Assembly: GCA_027604705.1 (NCBI GenBank) | Contig: JADHYV010000022.1 | Location: 124,001-188,000, forward strand | Direction of reading: 5' to 3' | Source: Allomyces arbusculus | Lineage: Eukaryota > Blastocladiomycota > Blastocladiomycetes > Blastocladiales > Blastocladiaceae | Length of the DNA: 64,000 nucleotides | Shown: piece by piece, positions 36,643-45,552 of the stretch | Numbering within the stretch: position 1 is the stretch's first letter | Layout: each line of letters opens with the position of its first letter | Notes under the pieces: generated by a model | Told to the model about the DNA's origin: nothing | Databases searched by the model: none | Seen by the model: only the letters and a program-made list of their open reading frames with translations | Translations under genes and position numbers: made by a program

Positions 36643-39600
36643 ATGGATTTCCTGGAACAGTATGAAATCAAGAAAGACACGACTGGTCCTGGTCTGGCCC
36701 AAACACATTTGTGGACTACCAAAGCGTTCCGCAACAAGTGTCTTCACATTCCCAAACAGGAAATCGAGAATGTGTACCGTCAGTATGTGGCCTACATCAA
36801 TAGTGTCGGTCCTGAGGTCAGAGAAAACCCGGATGTTGGGCTCAATGCGTTGGTCGAGAAAATCCATTCGACACGACTGCGTTTTTTTCTCGACATTGAT
36901 TTTGGTTCTGATGTGTTTGACGCGGGGATTTTATCAAAGAGCGAACCAGAACTCATTGAACAGATGAGGGCGCTGGTCAAGGATATTCACATGCTCATGG
37001 GCAACATTGTTGCTGACAAGACAATGCTCTCAAGCCGCAAGGTTTCCAGGCGAACACTGTACACGCTCCATATCAACTATCCAGATATCGTGTGCGGGAA
37101 GCGGACCGCAAACCGTATTCGGACGGCGCTGCTTGATGGACTTAAGAAAATGCCACAGTGGACGCGAATGGTCGAATTCACCAAGGGAGACTTTATTGAC
37201 GGACACGTCTATTCGACTGGACTGCGCATGCTGTACTCGCACAAAGGGCTCATGAATCCGCGTAAAACAGCTGAAAAAAAGGCACGCCACACGTCCATGT
37301 TTAGCGCCGAGTCATGGAGCAACCTCTACATGATCACACACCCGGAAACGTTTGAGCGCAAGTCCACGCTTACCCTCGAGGACCTGCTGACAGTATCCAT
37401 TTTCGCCGAAGACACGGAAAAGGAAGCCAGGCTGCGCCAGGACATGGACCAGATATTCGATGTTGTTTCAGAAAGCACCCTTGAGCAACTTCACCGCAAC
37501 AGCGAGCCATCGGACTACCAGGGGCGTTTCGTGGAAACGTCTTCGTGGCTGCGGCAACGCTTCAACCACGTGATTGACCCATCCAAGGCCAAGGTTTTCA
37601 CTGGTTCGTGTGTCGTGTTTCCATTGACCACAAAAGACTGTCTCCATGCCCGCCGTGCACATCGGTCCAACCACCAATTCATCAAGGTGACAAGCGGCGG
37701 TGCATATCAAATGTGCCATTCATGCAAAGTTGCGACGAAAAAAGTCAACAAGGCCCCTGTCCAAGTTCGCCGGGAACTGATTGAGGCAGGGGTTATCAAC
37801 ATTGTCAATGTTTCCCAGGACACGACTACAGCAACAGACTTGACAGCAGACACTTCGTTTGGGGACAATACGCTCATTTCGTTTGCGAGCACCAGCAATT
37901 TGCAGACGGCTGACACAACAGACCTGGACGTTTCCATTTCGAGCGGGCGCGACGACCCATACACAAGCGAAGACAAGCGCAGTGCAATCAAGTACGAAAT
38001 GTCATGCTTTGCATCCAAGTACCCCATGTCCATTCAGAGTCTCACTGAGCAGGCTTGCGACTACGTCAAGTCGCCGGTAGGATACCATGTTGATCTCAAC
38101 CAGCTGTGGTGCCAAGTATGTCGTGAAAACCATGCTGGTCCGCAATGCGCATTCAATGTCGTGGAAAATGGAAAAATGTACATTTCGTGCGTCCAGCGGC
38201 GGTACGCCGTGTTTCCAGAAGATGAGCAGCCGTGCGTTTCTGACTCGAAGCGCAATATCTTGTTCTTCAACGTCAATGTCAACATCCAGCAAACCATTGT
38301 CAACAACTTCGCTTCCGTCGACGAAGTTGATATTACCTTTGAAAAGATCCAATTCACCGACGACCCGGTGCTGGACGACTTGCTGTATGATTCCTTGACA
38401 ACATCCACGTATAGCATTGCAAAACTGGTTTGGTACCTTGCGCGCGAGCGATTCAATTACGTCAGTCGCGGGGTGTGGTACGAATACAAGAACCACCGCT
38501 GGAAAGAAGACTGCATGCAGTCGCTGATTGTATTTCTATCAAAGACGGTGGCGCCGTACTTTCGGCTGATCAAGGAACGGTACATGAAGCACACGTCGGA
38601 CGCAGAACTCTTGCGGTCGCAGACCAAGAAAATCAACAACCTCATTGCCCAGTTCACTAACATCCAGCTCAAGGAGCGCATCGTCAAGGAATGCCAGGCC
38701 TACTTTTTGGAAAACGACTACTTCAAGGATGACGACACGGACATGGCGTTTGAAAAGCGACTCGACACGGCCAACCATATTTTGGGGTTCACGAATGGCG
38801 TCTACGACTTTAATCTTCTCGAGTTTCGCAGTGGTGTTCCCCAGGACTGCATCACGCATTCATGCCGCTACAAGTTTGTCGAACACTCGGACCCTGAACT
38901 CCGCCAGAAACTGACCAACTTTATTTACGATATTCAGCCCCATGCAGCGGAGCGAGAGTACATGTTGCTGCATCTTGCCTCATGTCTCCATGGTGACAAT
39001 TTGCAAGAGGTCTTTCACATTTACACCAATCAAGGCCGAAACGGCAAGTCGGCATTGGCTGACCTTCTTCGTGCTACGTTCGGGGACTATTACGGAACCG
39101 TGTCTGCTGAAATGCTGACACGAGAACGCGCTGGTGCAAGTGCTGCTCAGCCGGAAATCGTGAACCTCAAGGGAAAACGCTTGGTTGTTGCCTCGGAACC
39201 CAAAGCTTCTGAAAAACTCAACACAGCTTTCATCAAACTGCTTACTGGTAACGACGAGGTGGCTGCACGACGCCTGTACTCGGGCAAGATTGAGGAATTC
39301 CGCCCCCAGTTCCAGATGATTCTGCTGGCCAACGACATTCCACTCATGGACAGCAATGATAATGCCATTTACATGCGCAGTCGCATCCTCGAGTTCCCAA
39401 CTACGTTTGTTGCCAATCCGCGTCTGCCGCACGAAAAGTTGATCAACGAAAACCTCAAGGCCGAGCTGCCGTCGCTCAAAAACGAGTTTATGCTGTACCT
39501 TCTCGATTACTACAGAGAGTACCTTGCAGGAGGACGCAAGTTGCGACCCCCGCCAAGTGTGCTGAGACTTGTCGAACAGCACCGCTACAACAGCGACCCC

Positions 39601-39867
39601 GTGCAGCAGTTCTGGGTCACGCGCACGGAAGAGGACCACGACGACTCGGCTGTCATTACGCTCAAGACCATGTACGACACCTACAAAATTTGGTACAGCA
39701 CCAACTTTAATGGTCGGGCAATGAATGTCAACGTATTCCGCAAACAGCTCGAGAAACTGACAGTCGTCGACAATAGCGTCCCGCTCCCGGAAGGACGAGG
39801 TGCATGTGTCGTGGGAATCAGGGGGCGAAAGTTCAAGACGGACGACGGCGCAGACGACGAGTTTTAA
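36643..39867 (+). CDS. D5-like primase-helicase (AEP primase plus SF3 helicase)
   Basis: A 1074-residue hallmark replication protein. The N-terminal archaeo-eukaryotic primase domain has RLRFFLDIDFGSD (catalytic acids near residue 80), a conserved histidine region (SRRTLYTLHINYP) and a CxxC pair in MCHSCKV. The C-terminal SF3 AAA+ helicase has Walker A NQGRNGKSAL (about residue 797), Walker B-like KRLVVASEP (about 850), and sensor/arginine-finger segment LLANDIPLMDSNDNAIYMRS. A D5_N-like region precedes it. It unwinds DNA and may prime synthesis at replication forks. An in-frame ATG at 36589 overlaps the promoter box, so the second ATG (MDFLEQYEIKKD) is preferred. Its stop overlaps the convergent fibre gene by 4 nt. 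Confidence 0.94.
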   Translation: MDFLEQYEIKKDTTGPGLAQTHLWTTKAFRNKCLHIPKQEIENVYRQYVAYINSVGPEVRENPDVGLNALVEKIHSTRLRFFLDIDFGSDVFDAGILSKSEPELIEQMRALVKDIHMLMGNIVADKTMLSSRKVSRRTLYTLHINYPDIVCGKRTANRIRTALLDGLKKMPQWTRMVEFTKGDFIDGHVYSTGLRMLYSHKGLMNPRKTAEKKARHTSMFSAESWSNLYMITHPETFERKSTLTLEDLLTVSIFAEDTEKEARLRQDMDQIFDVVSESTLEQLHRNSEPSDYQGRFVETSSWLRQRFNHVIDPSKAKVFTGSCVVFPLTTKDCLHARRAHRSNHQFIKVTSGGAYQMCHSCKVATKKVNKAPVQVRRELIEAGVINIVNVSQDTTTATDLTADTSFGDNTLISFASTSNLQTADTTDLDVSISSGRDDPYTSEDKRSAIKYEMSCFASKYPMSIQSLTEQACDYVKSPVGYHVDLNQLWCQVCRENHAGPQCAFNVVENGKMYISCVQRRYAVFPEDEQPCVSDSKRNILFFNVNVNIQQTIVNNFASVDEVDITFEKIQFTDDPVLDDLLYDSLTTSTYSIAKLVWYLARERFNYVSRGVWYEYKNHRWKEDCMQSLIVFLSKTVAPYFRLIKERYMKHTSDAELLRSQTKKINNLIAQFTNIQLKERIVKECQAYFLENDYFKDDDTDMAFEKRLDTANHILGFTNGVYDFNLLEFRSGVPQDCITHSCRYKFVEHSDPELRQKLTNFIYDIQPHAAEREYMLLHLASCLHGDNLQEVFHIYTNQGRNGKSALADLLRATFGDYYGTVSAEMLTRERAGASAAQPEIVNLKGKRLVVASEPKASEKLNTAFIKLLTGNDEVAARRLYSGKIEEFRPQFQMILLANDIPLMDSNDNAIYMRSRILEFPTTFVANPRLPHEKLINENLKAELPSLKNEFMLYLLDYYREYLAGGRKLRPPPSVLRLVEQHRYNSDPVQQFWVTRTEEDHDDSAVITLKTMYDTYKIWYSTNFNGRAMNVNVFRKQLEKLTVVDNSVPLPEGRGACVVGIRGRKFKTDDGADDEF

Positions 39868-42800
39868 GAAATCCGCTCAACATCAAAATAGATTTTATCT
39901 ACTTTGACCGTGTCGCCAAATGGCGAGCAAAAGTCGAGGAGGAAAGTATATGTTCCAGCAGTCAGGCCACTGGCAACAACTGTTGCTGACATATTTTGTG
40001 GGGGTGATGCAGAACCAAGAAAGATGAAGACTGATTCATTGATGGATGCGTTGTACACTTGCGTCAGAACGGTAGAAGCACCGGCCTGGTTTGTATACCT
40101 TGCCTGGACCACGACGTCAAGTTTTGGAAAAGAGGTCACGTGGCGAACGCTGAATGAGACTTTGTATGTTCCTGTGGAACCGGCTGGAACAGTCACTGCA
40201 ATGCTCGTAAGGTTGACAAATGATATTGAGCTCGTTGATACTGCTTGCGAACTATACGTGTACTGGAAATTGCGCAGCTTATTGAGGTCTGCAACTGTGC
40301 CCCACTTCAAACCCGTGGATTGAGTGGAGTCACTCACGAGGATAGAACCATCACCCCCTGCTGCGAGCCGAGCACTTCCAGAACCGTCTCGGGTGTACAA
40401 GTCTCCTTTTGTGCTCAGTGGATTGTATGGGAACCACTTGTAGGTTCCGCCTGTAGTCATGTCGACCATGAGCACATTAAAGTTTGAACCAATGGGGAGG
40501 CGCGTTGGACCGGTATCTCCCTGAATAAGGATGTCGCCTTTGGTTGTGAGCCCAAGTGCCGACGACAAGCTCGACCACTTGAGACCCGTGTTGACATTGG
40601 TGGGATCTGCCATGAGAATGTCGTTTTGATTACCAAGTTGCAGACGCGCTGGACCTGTTGAGCCGCGGCAGAAAATGTCGCCAAGAGCAGTCAGGGGCGT
40701 CGGGTCAGCCCACTTTGGCAGCAATGTTCCGGCGGATGACGCGACAGTGAGGACTTGGTTCGCATTCCCTACTGCCAGCCGAGAAAGCCCAGTTGTACTA
40801 TAAAAGAGAATGTCGCCCGGACTTGTTAAGAGAGAAGCAGGAGACGCTTTCCATGAAAAGCCGGTGGATGCCGCCGAGTCTGCAGTCAGTACAGTGCCGT
40901 TTGCACCCACTGCAAGTTTAGAGAGTCCTGACGTTGTGTACGCCAAAAGGTCACCAACTGTCGTCATGGCCGAGGTTGCTGCAGGTTTCCATGCAAAACC
41001 CGTGACAGACGTTGAATCGGCAGTCAGCACTGCTCCATTCGTTCCTATCGCCTGCTTTGTCAAACCAGATGAACTGTATGCCAAAAGGTCGCCCACAGTT
41101 GTCATGACTGACGTTGGATTTGTTGGAGCTTTCCATGCAAATCCAGTTGGTGATGTCGAGTCTGCAGTCAACACTGTATTGTTGAGCCCAATGGACAATT
41201 TTGTCAGACCGCTTGCACAATATGCCAATAGGTCACCAACTGTTGTCAGAACAGAGGTCGTTGGGCTTTTCCAGGAAAAACCTGTCGCAGCAGCAGAATC
41301 TGCAGTCAGCACAGTTCCAGTTGAACCGACAGAAAGTTTTGTCAGGCCTGAAGAACCAACAGCCAAAATGTCCCCAACTGTTGTCATCACAGACGTCGTT
41401 GGTGGTTTCCAAGAAAAACCCCCTGGTGCGCTCGAGTCAGCTGTCAAAACACTGCTATTCGTGCCAACAGCAAGTTTGCTGAAACCACTTGAACTGTTGT
41501 ACGTCAACATGTCGCCAGTGACCGTCATGTTCGCAGTTGGCAAATTTGTCCACGTGATTCCAGTGGGTGCAGTGGGATCAGCTGCCAAGACAGAGCCTGG
41601 TACACCAACAGAAAGTTTCGTGATACTTGACCCAAAGACCAAGATATCGCCTTTTGCTGTCATTACCGATGTCGCTGGACTTTTCCACGAAAATCCGGTT
41701 GCTGAGGTCGAGTCGGCAGTCAGAACAGTGTCGTTCAGTCCCACGGCCTGTTTTGTCAGACCACTTGAACTGAACGCCAGCAGGTCTCCGACTGTAGTCA
41801 TGACAGAAGTTGGGTTTGGAGGGGCTTTCCATGAAATGCCATTTGATGCCAAAGAATCAACAGTCAGCACTGCCCCACTTGTTCCAACCGCCAAATTCGT
41901 CGGTCCAGATGGACCATACACTAAAAGATCACCCAGTGACGTCATGACTGCAGTCGGGTTTGGAGGGATTTTCCATGAAAAACCAGTCGCTGCTGTTGTG
42001 TCGGCAGTCAACACTGTACCATTGCTTCCAATTGCCTGGCGCGCCAAACCAGTTGCAGTGTAGGCAAGCAGATCGCCAACTGTGGTCATGACAGACGTTG
42101 TTGGGGACTTCCATGACATTCCCGTTGCTGCAGTCGAGTCGGCCGTCAGTACCATTCCGTTTGTCCCCACCCCAAGTCGCACCACACTCGTCGAGTATGC
42201 CAACAAGTCGCCTTTGGTTGTGAGGATGGATGACGGGTTCGCAAAAGTTTTCCATGCAAAGCCCGTTGTCGCAGTCGAGTCGGCAGTCAACACAGTTCCA
42301 TTGGCTCCAACTGCAAGTTTGGTAATACCGGTGGACCTGTACGCCAAGAGGTCGCCAACAGCTGTCATAACAGACGTTGCTGGAGATTTCCACGACAGCC
42401 CTGTTGCTGCAGTCGAGTCTGCAGTCAACACAGTGCCATTTGTGCCGACTCCGAGTCGCGTCACACTCGAGCCATACACCAGCAGATCACCCTTGGTAGA
42501 AAGAATGGCTGACATTGACGGTGATTTCCAGGCCCACCCAGTGGGCGATGCCAGGTCGACTGTTAGAACATACCCCGTGGACCCAACTGGAAGACGCGCA
42601 AGCCCACTCGTCGAGTATCCAAGTAGGTCGCCAAATGTTGTCAGTGGAACACTTGGGACCGGTTTCCATGACACACCATACGATGACGCGCTGTCCACTG
42701 ACAAGACTTGTCCAGCTGTACCAACTGGGAGTCGCGTTGTGCCTGACGAACCATAGACCAGCAAGTCACCAAGTGTTGTCAGTGGAACACTGGTTGCTGG

Positions 42801-43361
42801 AAGGGCAGTCCATGACAATCCAGTTGACTTGGTGCTGTCCACGGTCAACACCATCCCATTTTGTGTCCCGACAGGAATGCGAGTAATGTTAGTGTCAAAT
42901 CCAACGAGGTCGCCCTTTTGAGTGAGCGGCACCACTTCATTTCGCGGAATCCATTTTAGTTTGGTTGGTGTCGAATTGTCGACTGACAGCAGAGAACTGT
43001 TTACTCCGACTGAAAGTGCAACAGGTGTGCCTGACGTGTTGCATGTGGGAAGGTCGCCAGCAGCCTTGGCAAGTGTGACTGGGAAACTTGTTGTGGAACC
43101 ACTGGTCGTGTACGTCAGCCCACCTGTATCTGCTTTGAGCGTCACTGTTGACGCGTCTGGGCCAGGTAAAACAATCGAACCGCTCTTCAGAAACACACCA
43201 CCAACATTGACAGACCCGCCTGTCGTGTATGGTTTCACAGTGTCATTGTAGAGCGTCCCCTCCACTTCCAGTGAGCCGTCTCCATACGTTGCTGGGTCGC
43301 TGGGATGGCACTTGATGGCCATGTTGCCATGTGTCACGGAAACTTCAATATCATTGTCCAT
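39864..43361 (-). CDS. Repetitive fibre-like virion protein with about 19 GDLL repeats
   Basis: A 1165-residue protein. After a short head (MDNDIEVSVTHGNMAIKCHP, then VNVGGVFLKSGSIVLPG), about 19 units of 44-50 residues follow, each with TTVGDLLAY..SG(L)TKL, AVGxNGTVLTADS and TGxSWK. The motif recalls phage and giant-virus fibre shafts in which each unit adds a beta-coil. The last about 150 residues form a distinct domain (FQYTYSSQAVSTSSISFVN, TYKVSFSVRHVTSFPKL, TYTFLLDFCSPFGDTVKV) that looks like a beta-sandwich knob. Likely a surface fibre with a receptor-binding tip. The stop overlaps the primase-helicase stop by 4 nt. Confidence 0.85.
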   Translation of the reverse strand: MDNDIEVSVTHGNMAIKCHPSDPATYGDGSLEVEGTLYNDTVKPYTTGGSVNVGGVFLKSGSIVLPGPDASTVTLKADTGGLTYTTSGSTTSFPVTLAKAAGDLPTCNTSGTPVALSVGVNSSLLSVDNSTPTKLKWIPRNEVVPLTQKGDLVGFDTNITRIPVGTQNGMVLTVDSTKSTGLSWTALPATSVPLTTLGDLLVYGSSGTTRLPVGTAGQVLSVDSASSYGVSWKPVPSVPLTTFGDLLGYSTSGLARLPVGSTGYVLTVDLASPTGWAWKSPSMSAILSTKGDLLVYGSSVTRLGVGTNGTVLTADSTAATGLSWKSPATSVMTAVGDLLAYRSTGITKLAVGANGTVLTADSTATTGFAWKTFANPSSILTTKGDLLAYSTSVVRLGVGTNGMVLTADSTAATGMSWKSPTTSVMTTVGDLLAYTATGLARQAIGSNGTVLTADTTAATGFSWKIPPNPTAVMTSLGDLLVYGPSGPTNLAVGTSGAVLTVDSLASNGISWKAPPNPTSVMTTVGDLLAFSSSGLTKQAVGLNDTVLTADSTSATGFSWKSPATSVMTAKGDILVFGSSITKLSVGVPGSVLAADPTAPTGITWTNLPTANMTVTGDMLTYNSSSGFSKLAVGTNSSVLTADSSAPGGFSWKPPTTSVMTTVGDILAVGSSGLTKLSVGSTGTVLTADSAAATGFSWKSPTTSVLTTVGDLLAYCASGLTKLSIGLNNTVLTADSTSPTGFAWKAPTNPTSVMTTVGDLLAYSSSGLTKQAIGTNGAVLTADSTSVTGFAWKPAATSAMTTVGDLLAYTTSGLSKLAVGANGTVLTADSAASTGFSWKASPASLLTSPGDILFYSTTGLSRLAVGNANQVLTVASSAGTLLPKWADPTPLTALGDIFCRGSTGPARLQLGNQNDILMADPTNVNTGLKWSSLSSALGLTTKGDILIQGDTGPTRLPIGSNFNVLMVDMTTGGTYKWFPYNPLSTKGDLYTRDGSGSARLAAGGDGSILVSDSTQSTGLKWGTVADLNKLRNFQYTYSSQAVSTSSISFVNLTSIAVTVPAGSTGTYKVSFSVRHVTSFPKLDVVVQARYTNQAGASTVLTQVYNASINESVFIFLGSASPPQNMSATVVASGLTAGTYTFLLDFCSPFGDTVKVDKIYFDVERIS

Positions 43362-43441
43362 GACGTTTACACGTTCTCAATAAAATATTATTGATACTCC
43401 AACACGCTGTGGTGTATCAAATATGCGATAAAATATACAAT

Positions 43442-44443
43442 TCACAGCCACGGCTTGTACAAAACATGACTCTCGCGGTGCACAAAGGTCATGAAATCGG
43501 CCAAGAACGCAACGTGGTCTTCGTAATCGCCCGAAGACAGCGTCTCCACAAACTTCAAGAACGTCCAGAAACGGAAGGCGCAGTAGCACCCGGTCGCAAG
43601 ACTCGTCAAAACGGTGTCGTTCGTCGTGCACACGTCAAATTGCGTCGACAGCGTCCGCTGCATCTTGCACAAGCCACAATCGCCGACGTAGTCAGCCGCA
43701 AACGACTTGCGGTGAATGGAATACGCAAACGAGACGTTGATCGTTTGATCCATCGTCATCCCACAGGGGCCAAAAGTGACCCAGTGCTTCAGGTCGTTGC
43801 CGACAAGAAAGTCGTAAATCGAATCAACGCCACAGTTTTCGGCGTTGATGGCGGCAAACGTCTCGGCATTGATGATATCGTGCAGCAGACTCAGGTCAAG
43901 CACGACGTCACGGCGGCGATACTCGACCGATTCAACAGGCTCGGCCATGACCACTCGACGAGCCTTGCGCGACTTGCGCAACTTGCGGTCCTTGACTGAC
44001 TCGCAGAAACCCTCGTCGTCGGACCCGTAGTCCAGCATATCCACGTCAGACTCGTCGTCTGAAAACTCGGCTTCGGGTTCCTCGTCGTCGGACCCGCAGT
44101 CCAGCATATCCACGTCAGACTCGTCGTCTGAAAACTCGGCTTCGGTTTCCTCGTCGTCCAGAAAGTCGGCCATGTCCGAGTCTTGGTCATTCTTGGCGTC
44201 GACCTTGTCAGTGCCGTCGGTCTCGTCGGTCTCGTCGGTCTCGTCGGTCTCGTCGGTCTCGTCGGTCTCGTCGGTCTCGTCGTCCGAGAATTCCATGAAG
44301 AACTTGTATTGTTCGAGTGCGGGTGCAGGCACTTGGACAATAGTCGGTTCGTGGGGCTTGTACGAGCGCACGCCAGACTCTTCCAGCAACTCGTAATCAA
44401 GCGACGGCTTGGCAGAAAGGCGGGACGAGCGGCGGAGCGACAT
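43442..44443 (-). CDS. Acidic hypothetical protein with DET microsatellite
   Basis: A 333-residue protein from MSLRRSSRLSAKPSLDYEL. A basic start is followed by a very acidic middle: a run of DET tripeptides and two copies of a unit near AEFSDDESDVDMLD (72-nt spacing). A basic patch (DRKLRKSRKARRVVMAEP) leads to a folded C-terminal half with GDCGLCKMQ and GCYCAFRFW cysteines. Acidic blocks like this occur in histone-binding and transcription-related proteins. I recognise no family. The upstream in-frame codon region to 44500 is less likely to be used. Confidence 0.65.
   Translation of the reverse strand: MSLRRSSRLSAKPSLDYELLEESGVRSYKPHEPTIVQVPAPALEQYKFFMEFSDDETDETDETDETDETDETDETDGTDKVDAKNDQDSDMADFLDDEETEAEFSDDESDVDMLDCGSDDEEPEAEFSDDESDVDMLDYGSDDEGFCESVKDRKLRKSRKARRVVMAEPVESVEYRRRDVVLDLSLLHDIINAETFAAINAENCGVDSIYDFLVGNDLKHWVTFGPCGMTMDQTINVSFAYSIHRKSFAADYVGDCGLCKMQRTLSTQFDVCTTNDTVLTSLATGCYCAFRFWTFLKFVETLSSGDYEDHVAFLADFMTFVHRESHVLYKPWL
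44217..44283 (-). repeat. 9-nt microsatellite encoding Asp-Glu-Thr
   Basis: About seven perfect copies of a GTCTCGTCG unit (plus-strand reading) encode (DET)n in the acidic protein. Likely length-variable by slippage while staying in frame. Confidence 0.85.
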
Positions 44444-44557
44444 GGTGGAGAAGAAACAAGTGAAGAGACTGCGAGTGAAGAGACTTTGAAAAGACTGCAA
44501 AGGCTGCGACTTGATGTGGACCGACAGAGTGGGGATGGTCGGTACTTAAAGCATTGC

Positions 44558-45493
44558 TCAGCTATCGATACTTGTCGAAGGTGTGTCGTCGCTGCTCAAA
44601 ACTTCTTGAGCAGGTTCTCCAAACTCTCTTTGGACCGGCTCTGCAACATCAAACGTGGTTTCCAACAACATGCGGTGCCTGACATACGTATGTGGGTCGC
44701 CAAGAGGACGGCCAAACTGGTACCCGTTTCCTTCAATCATGTTCTTGACAAACTCGAGCGACACTTGTTCGCGGATCCACGGCGCGTGTTTCTCGGCATA
44801 CTTTTTAAACGCTTCGTAAAGAGCGTCGCCTCGAATCCCGGGATTGCGCTCCTTTGTTTTCACTGTTCGCGTGTTGAACCAATCTGCGAAAATGGCGTCG
44901 GCTTTCATCGACTGGTCATGGATGGGCTCGGATGAGTTGAGAATAGCTGAACAGACAGTGCTGGCCACATTGCTATTGTCAATGTCGTGCCCAACAACAG
45001 ATTCGTAAAACGCATGCGTCATCTCAATCGCCTGCCGGATCTTGGACAAGGACCCTCGATAGTCGCCTTGCTTGGTTTTCGGATATTTGAGGTCGAGAAG
45101 AGAGAGAATGGGACCGGACCACCGCGTGCGGTAGCAACAGAGAAATCCTGGCAAGTTTGTGCGGCAGACTCGATATGCGTTTTTGGAAGGGGACTTGTGC
45201 ACAAACAGAGACTCGTGCTCGAACGTCACTGGGCCGGTTGGTGCGTCATCCGCATCGAGGTTCATGATCATGTCCTTGTATGTTTCGGGATTGCACAGAA
45301 TCTGGAGGTACTGCAAAGAGTTTTTCGTGATGCAGTACTTGGTTGTTTTGCGATTGTTTTTGGCTTTTGTTTCCTCGCACGTGTACTCTTTGTCCTTTTC
45401 AAGGCGCCCAGTAATGAGCGACACGGCCTTGCTTTTGCGGCTCAGCCCAAGCTGATTGCAAATATCGTCTGTGACTTCAATCCACTCTGCCAT
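44558..45493 (-). CDS. Possible DNA-binding protein (MSV199-like head, helical tail)
   Basis: A 311-residue protein from MAEWIEVTDDICNQLGLSRK. The first about 85 residues (DICNQLGLSRKSKAVSLITG, EKDKEYTCEE, KYCITKNSLQYLQIL) recall the MSV199/N1R-type DNA-binding region of large DNA viruses, but this is a loose match. The tail holds a helical module, IFADWFNTRTVKTKERNPG then GDALYEAFKKYAEKHAP and SLEFVKNMIEGNGYQFG. It resembles segments in the protein at 49306-49770 and winged-helix modules of D5-type proteins. A role in DNA binding or replication is inferred. Start chosen 28 nt from the shared ATTTAAAT box. Confidence 0.6.
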   Translation of the reverse strand: MAEWIEVTDDICNQLGLSRKSKAVSLITGRLEKDKEYTCEETKAKNNRKTTKYCITKNSLQYLQILCNPETYKDMIMNLDADDAPTGPVTFEHESLFVHKSPSKNAYRVCRTNLPGFLCCYRTRWSGPILSLLDLKYPKTKQGDYRGSLSKIRQAIEMTHAFYESVVGHDIDNSNVASTVCSAILNSSEPIHDQSMKADAIFADWFNTRTVKTKERNPGIRGDALYEAFKKYAEKHAPWIREQVSLEFVKNMIEGNGYQFGRPLGDPHTYVRHRMLLETTFDVAEPVQREFGEPAQEVLSSDDTPSTSIDS

Positions 45494-45520
45494 TCTGCAT
45501 ATGTCATTGGTGTGTTCCGC

Positions 45521-45528
45521 ATTTAAAT
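45521..45528. promoter_or_regulatory. Palindromic ATTTAAAT box between divergent genes
   Basis: The palindrome lies 28 nt from the minus start at 45493 and 25 nt from the plus start at 45553, almost symmetrically placed in a 59-nt gap. Confidence 0.55.
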
Positions 45529-45552
45529 GCAGCGAGCGTCGTCCATTCAGCC

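Noticed and set aside
40810-42756. Two long plus-strand frames (417 and 224 codons) of regular ESAVSTVPF-type repeats
   Set aside because: Antisense shadows of the GDLL-repeat fibre gene at 39864-43361.
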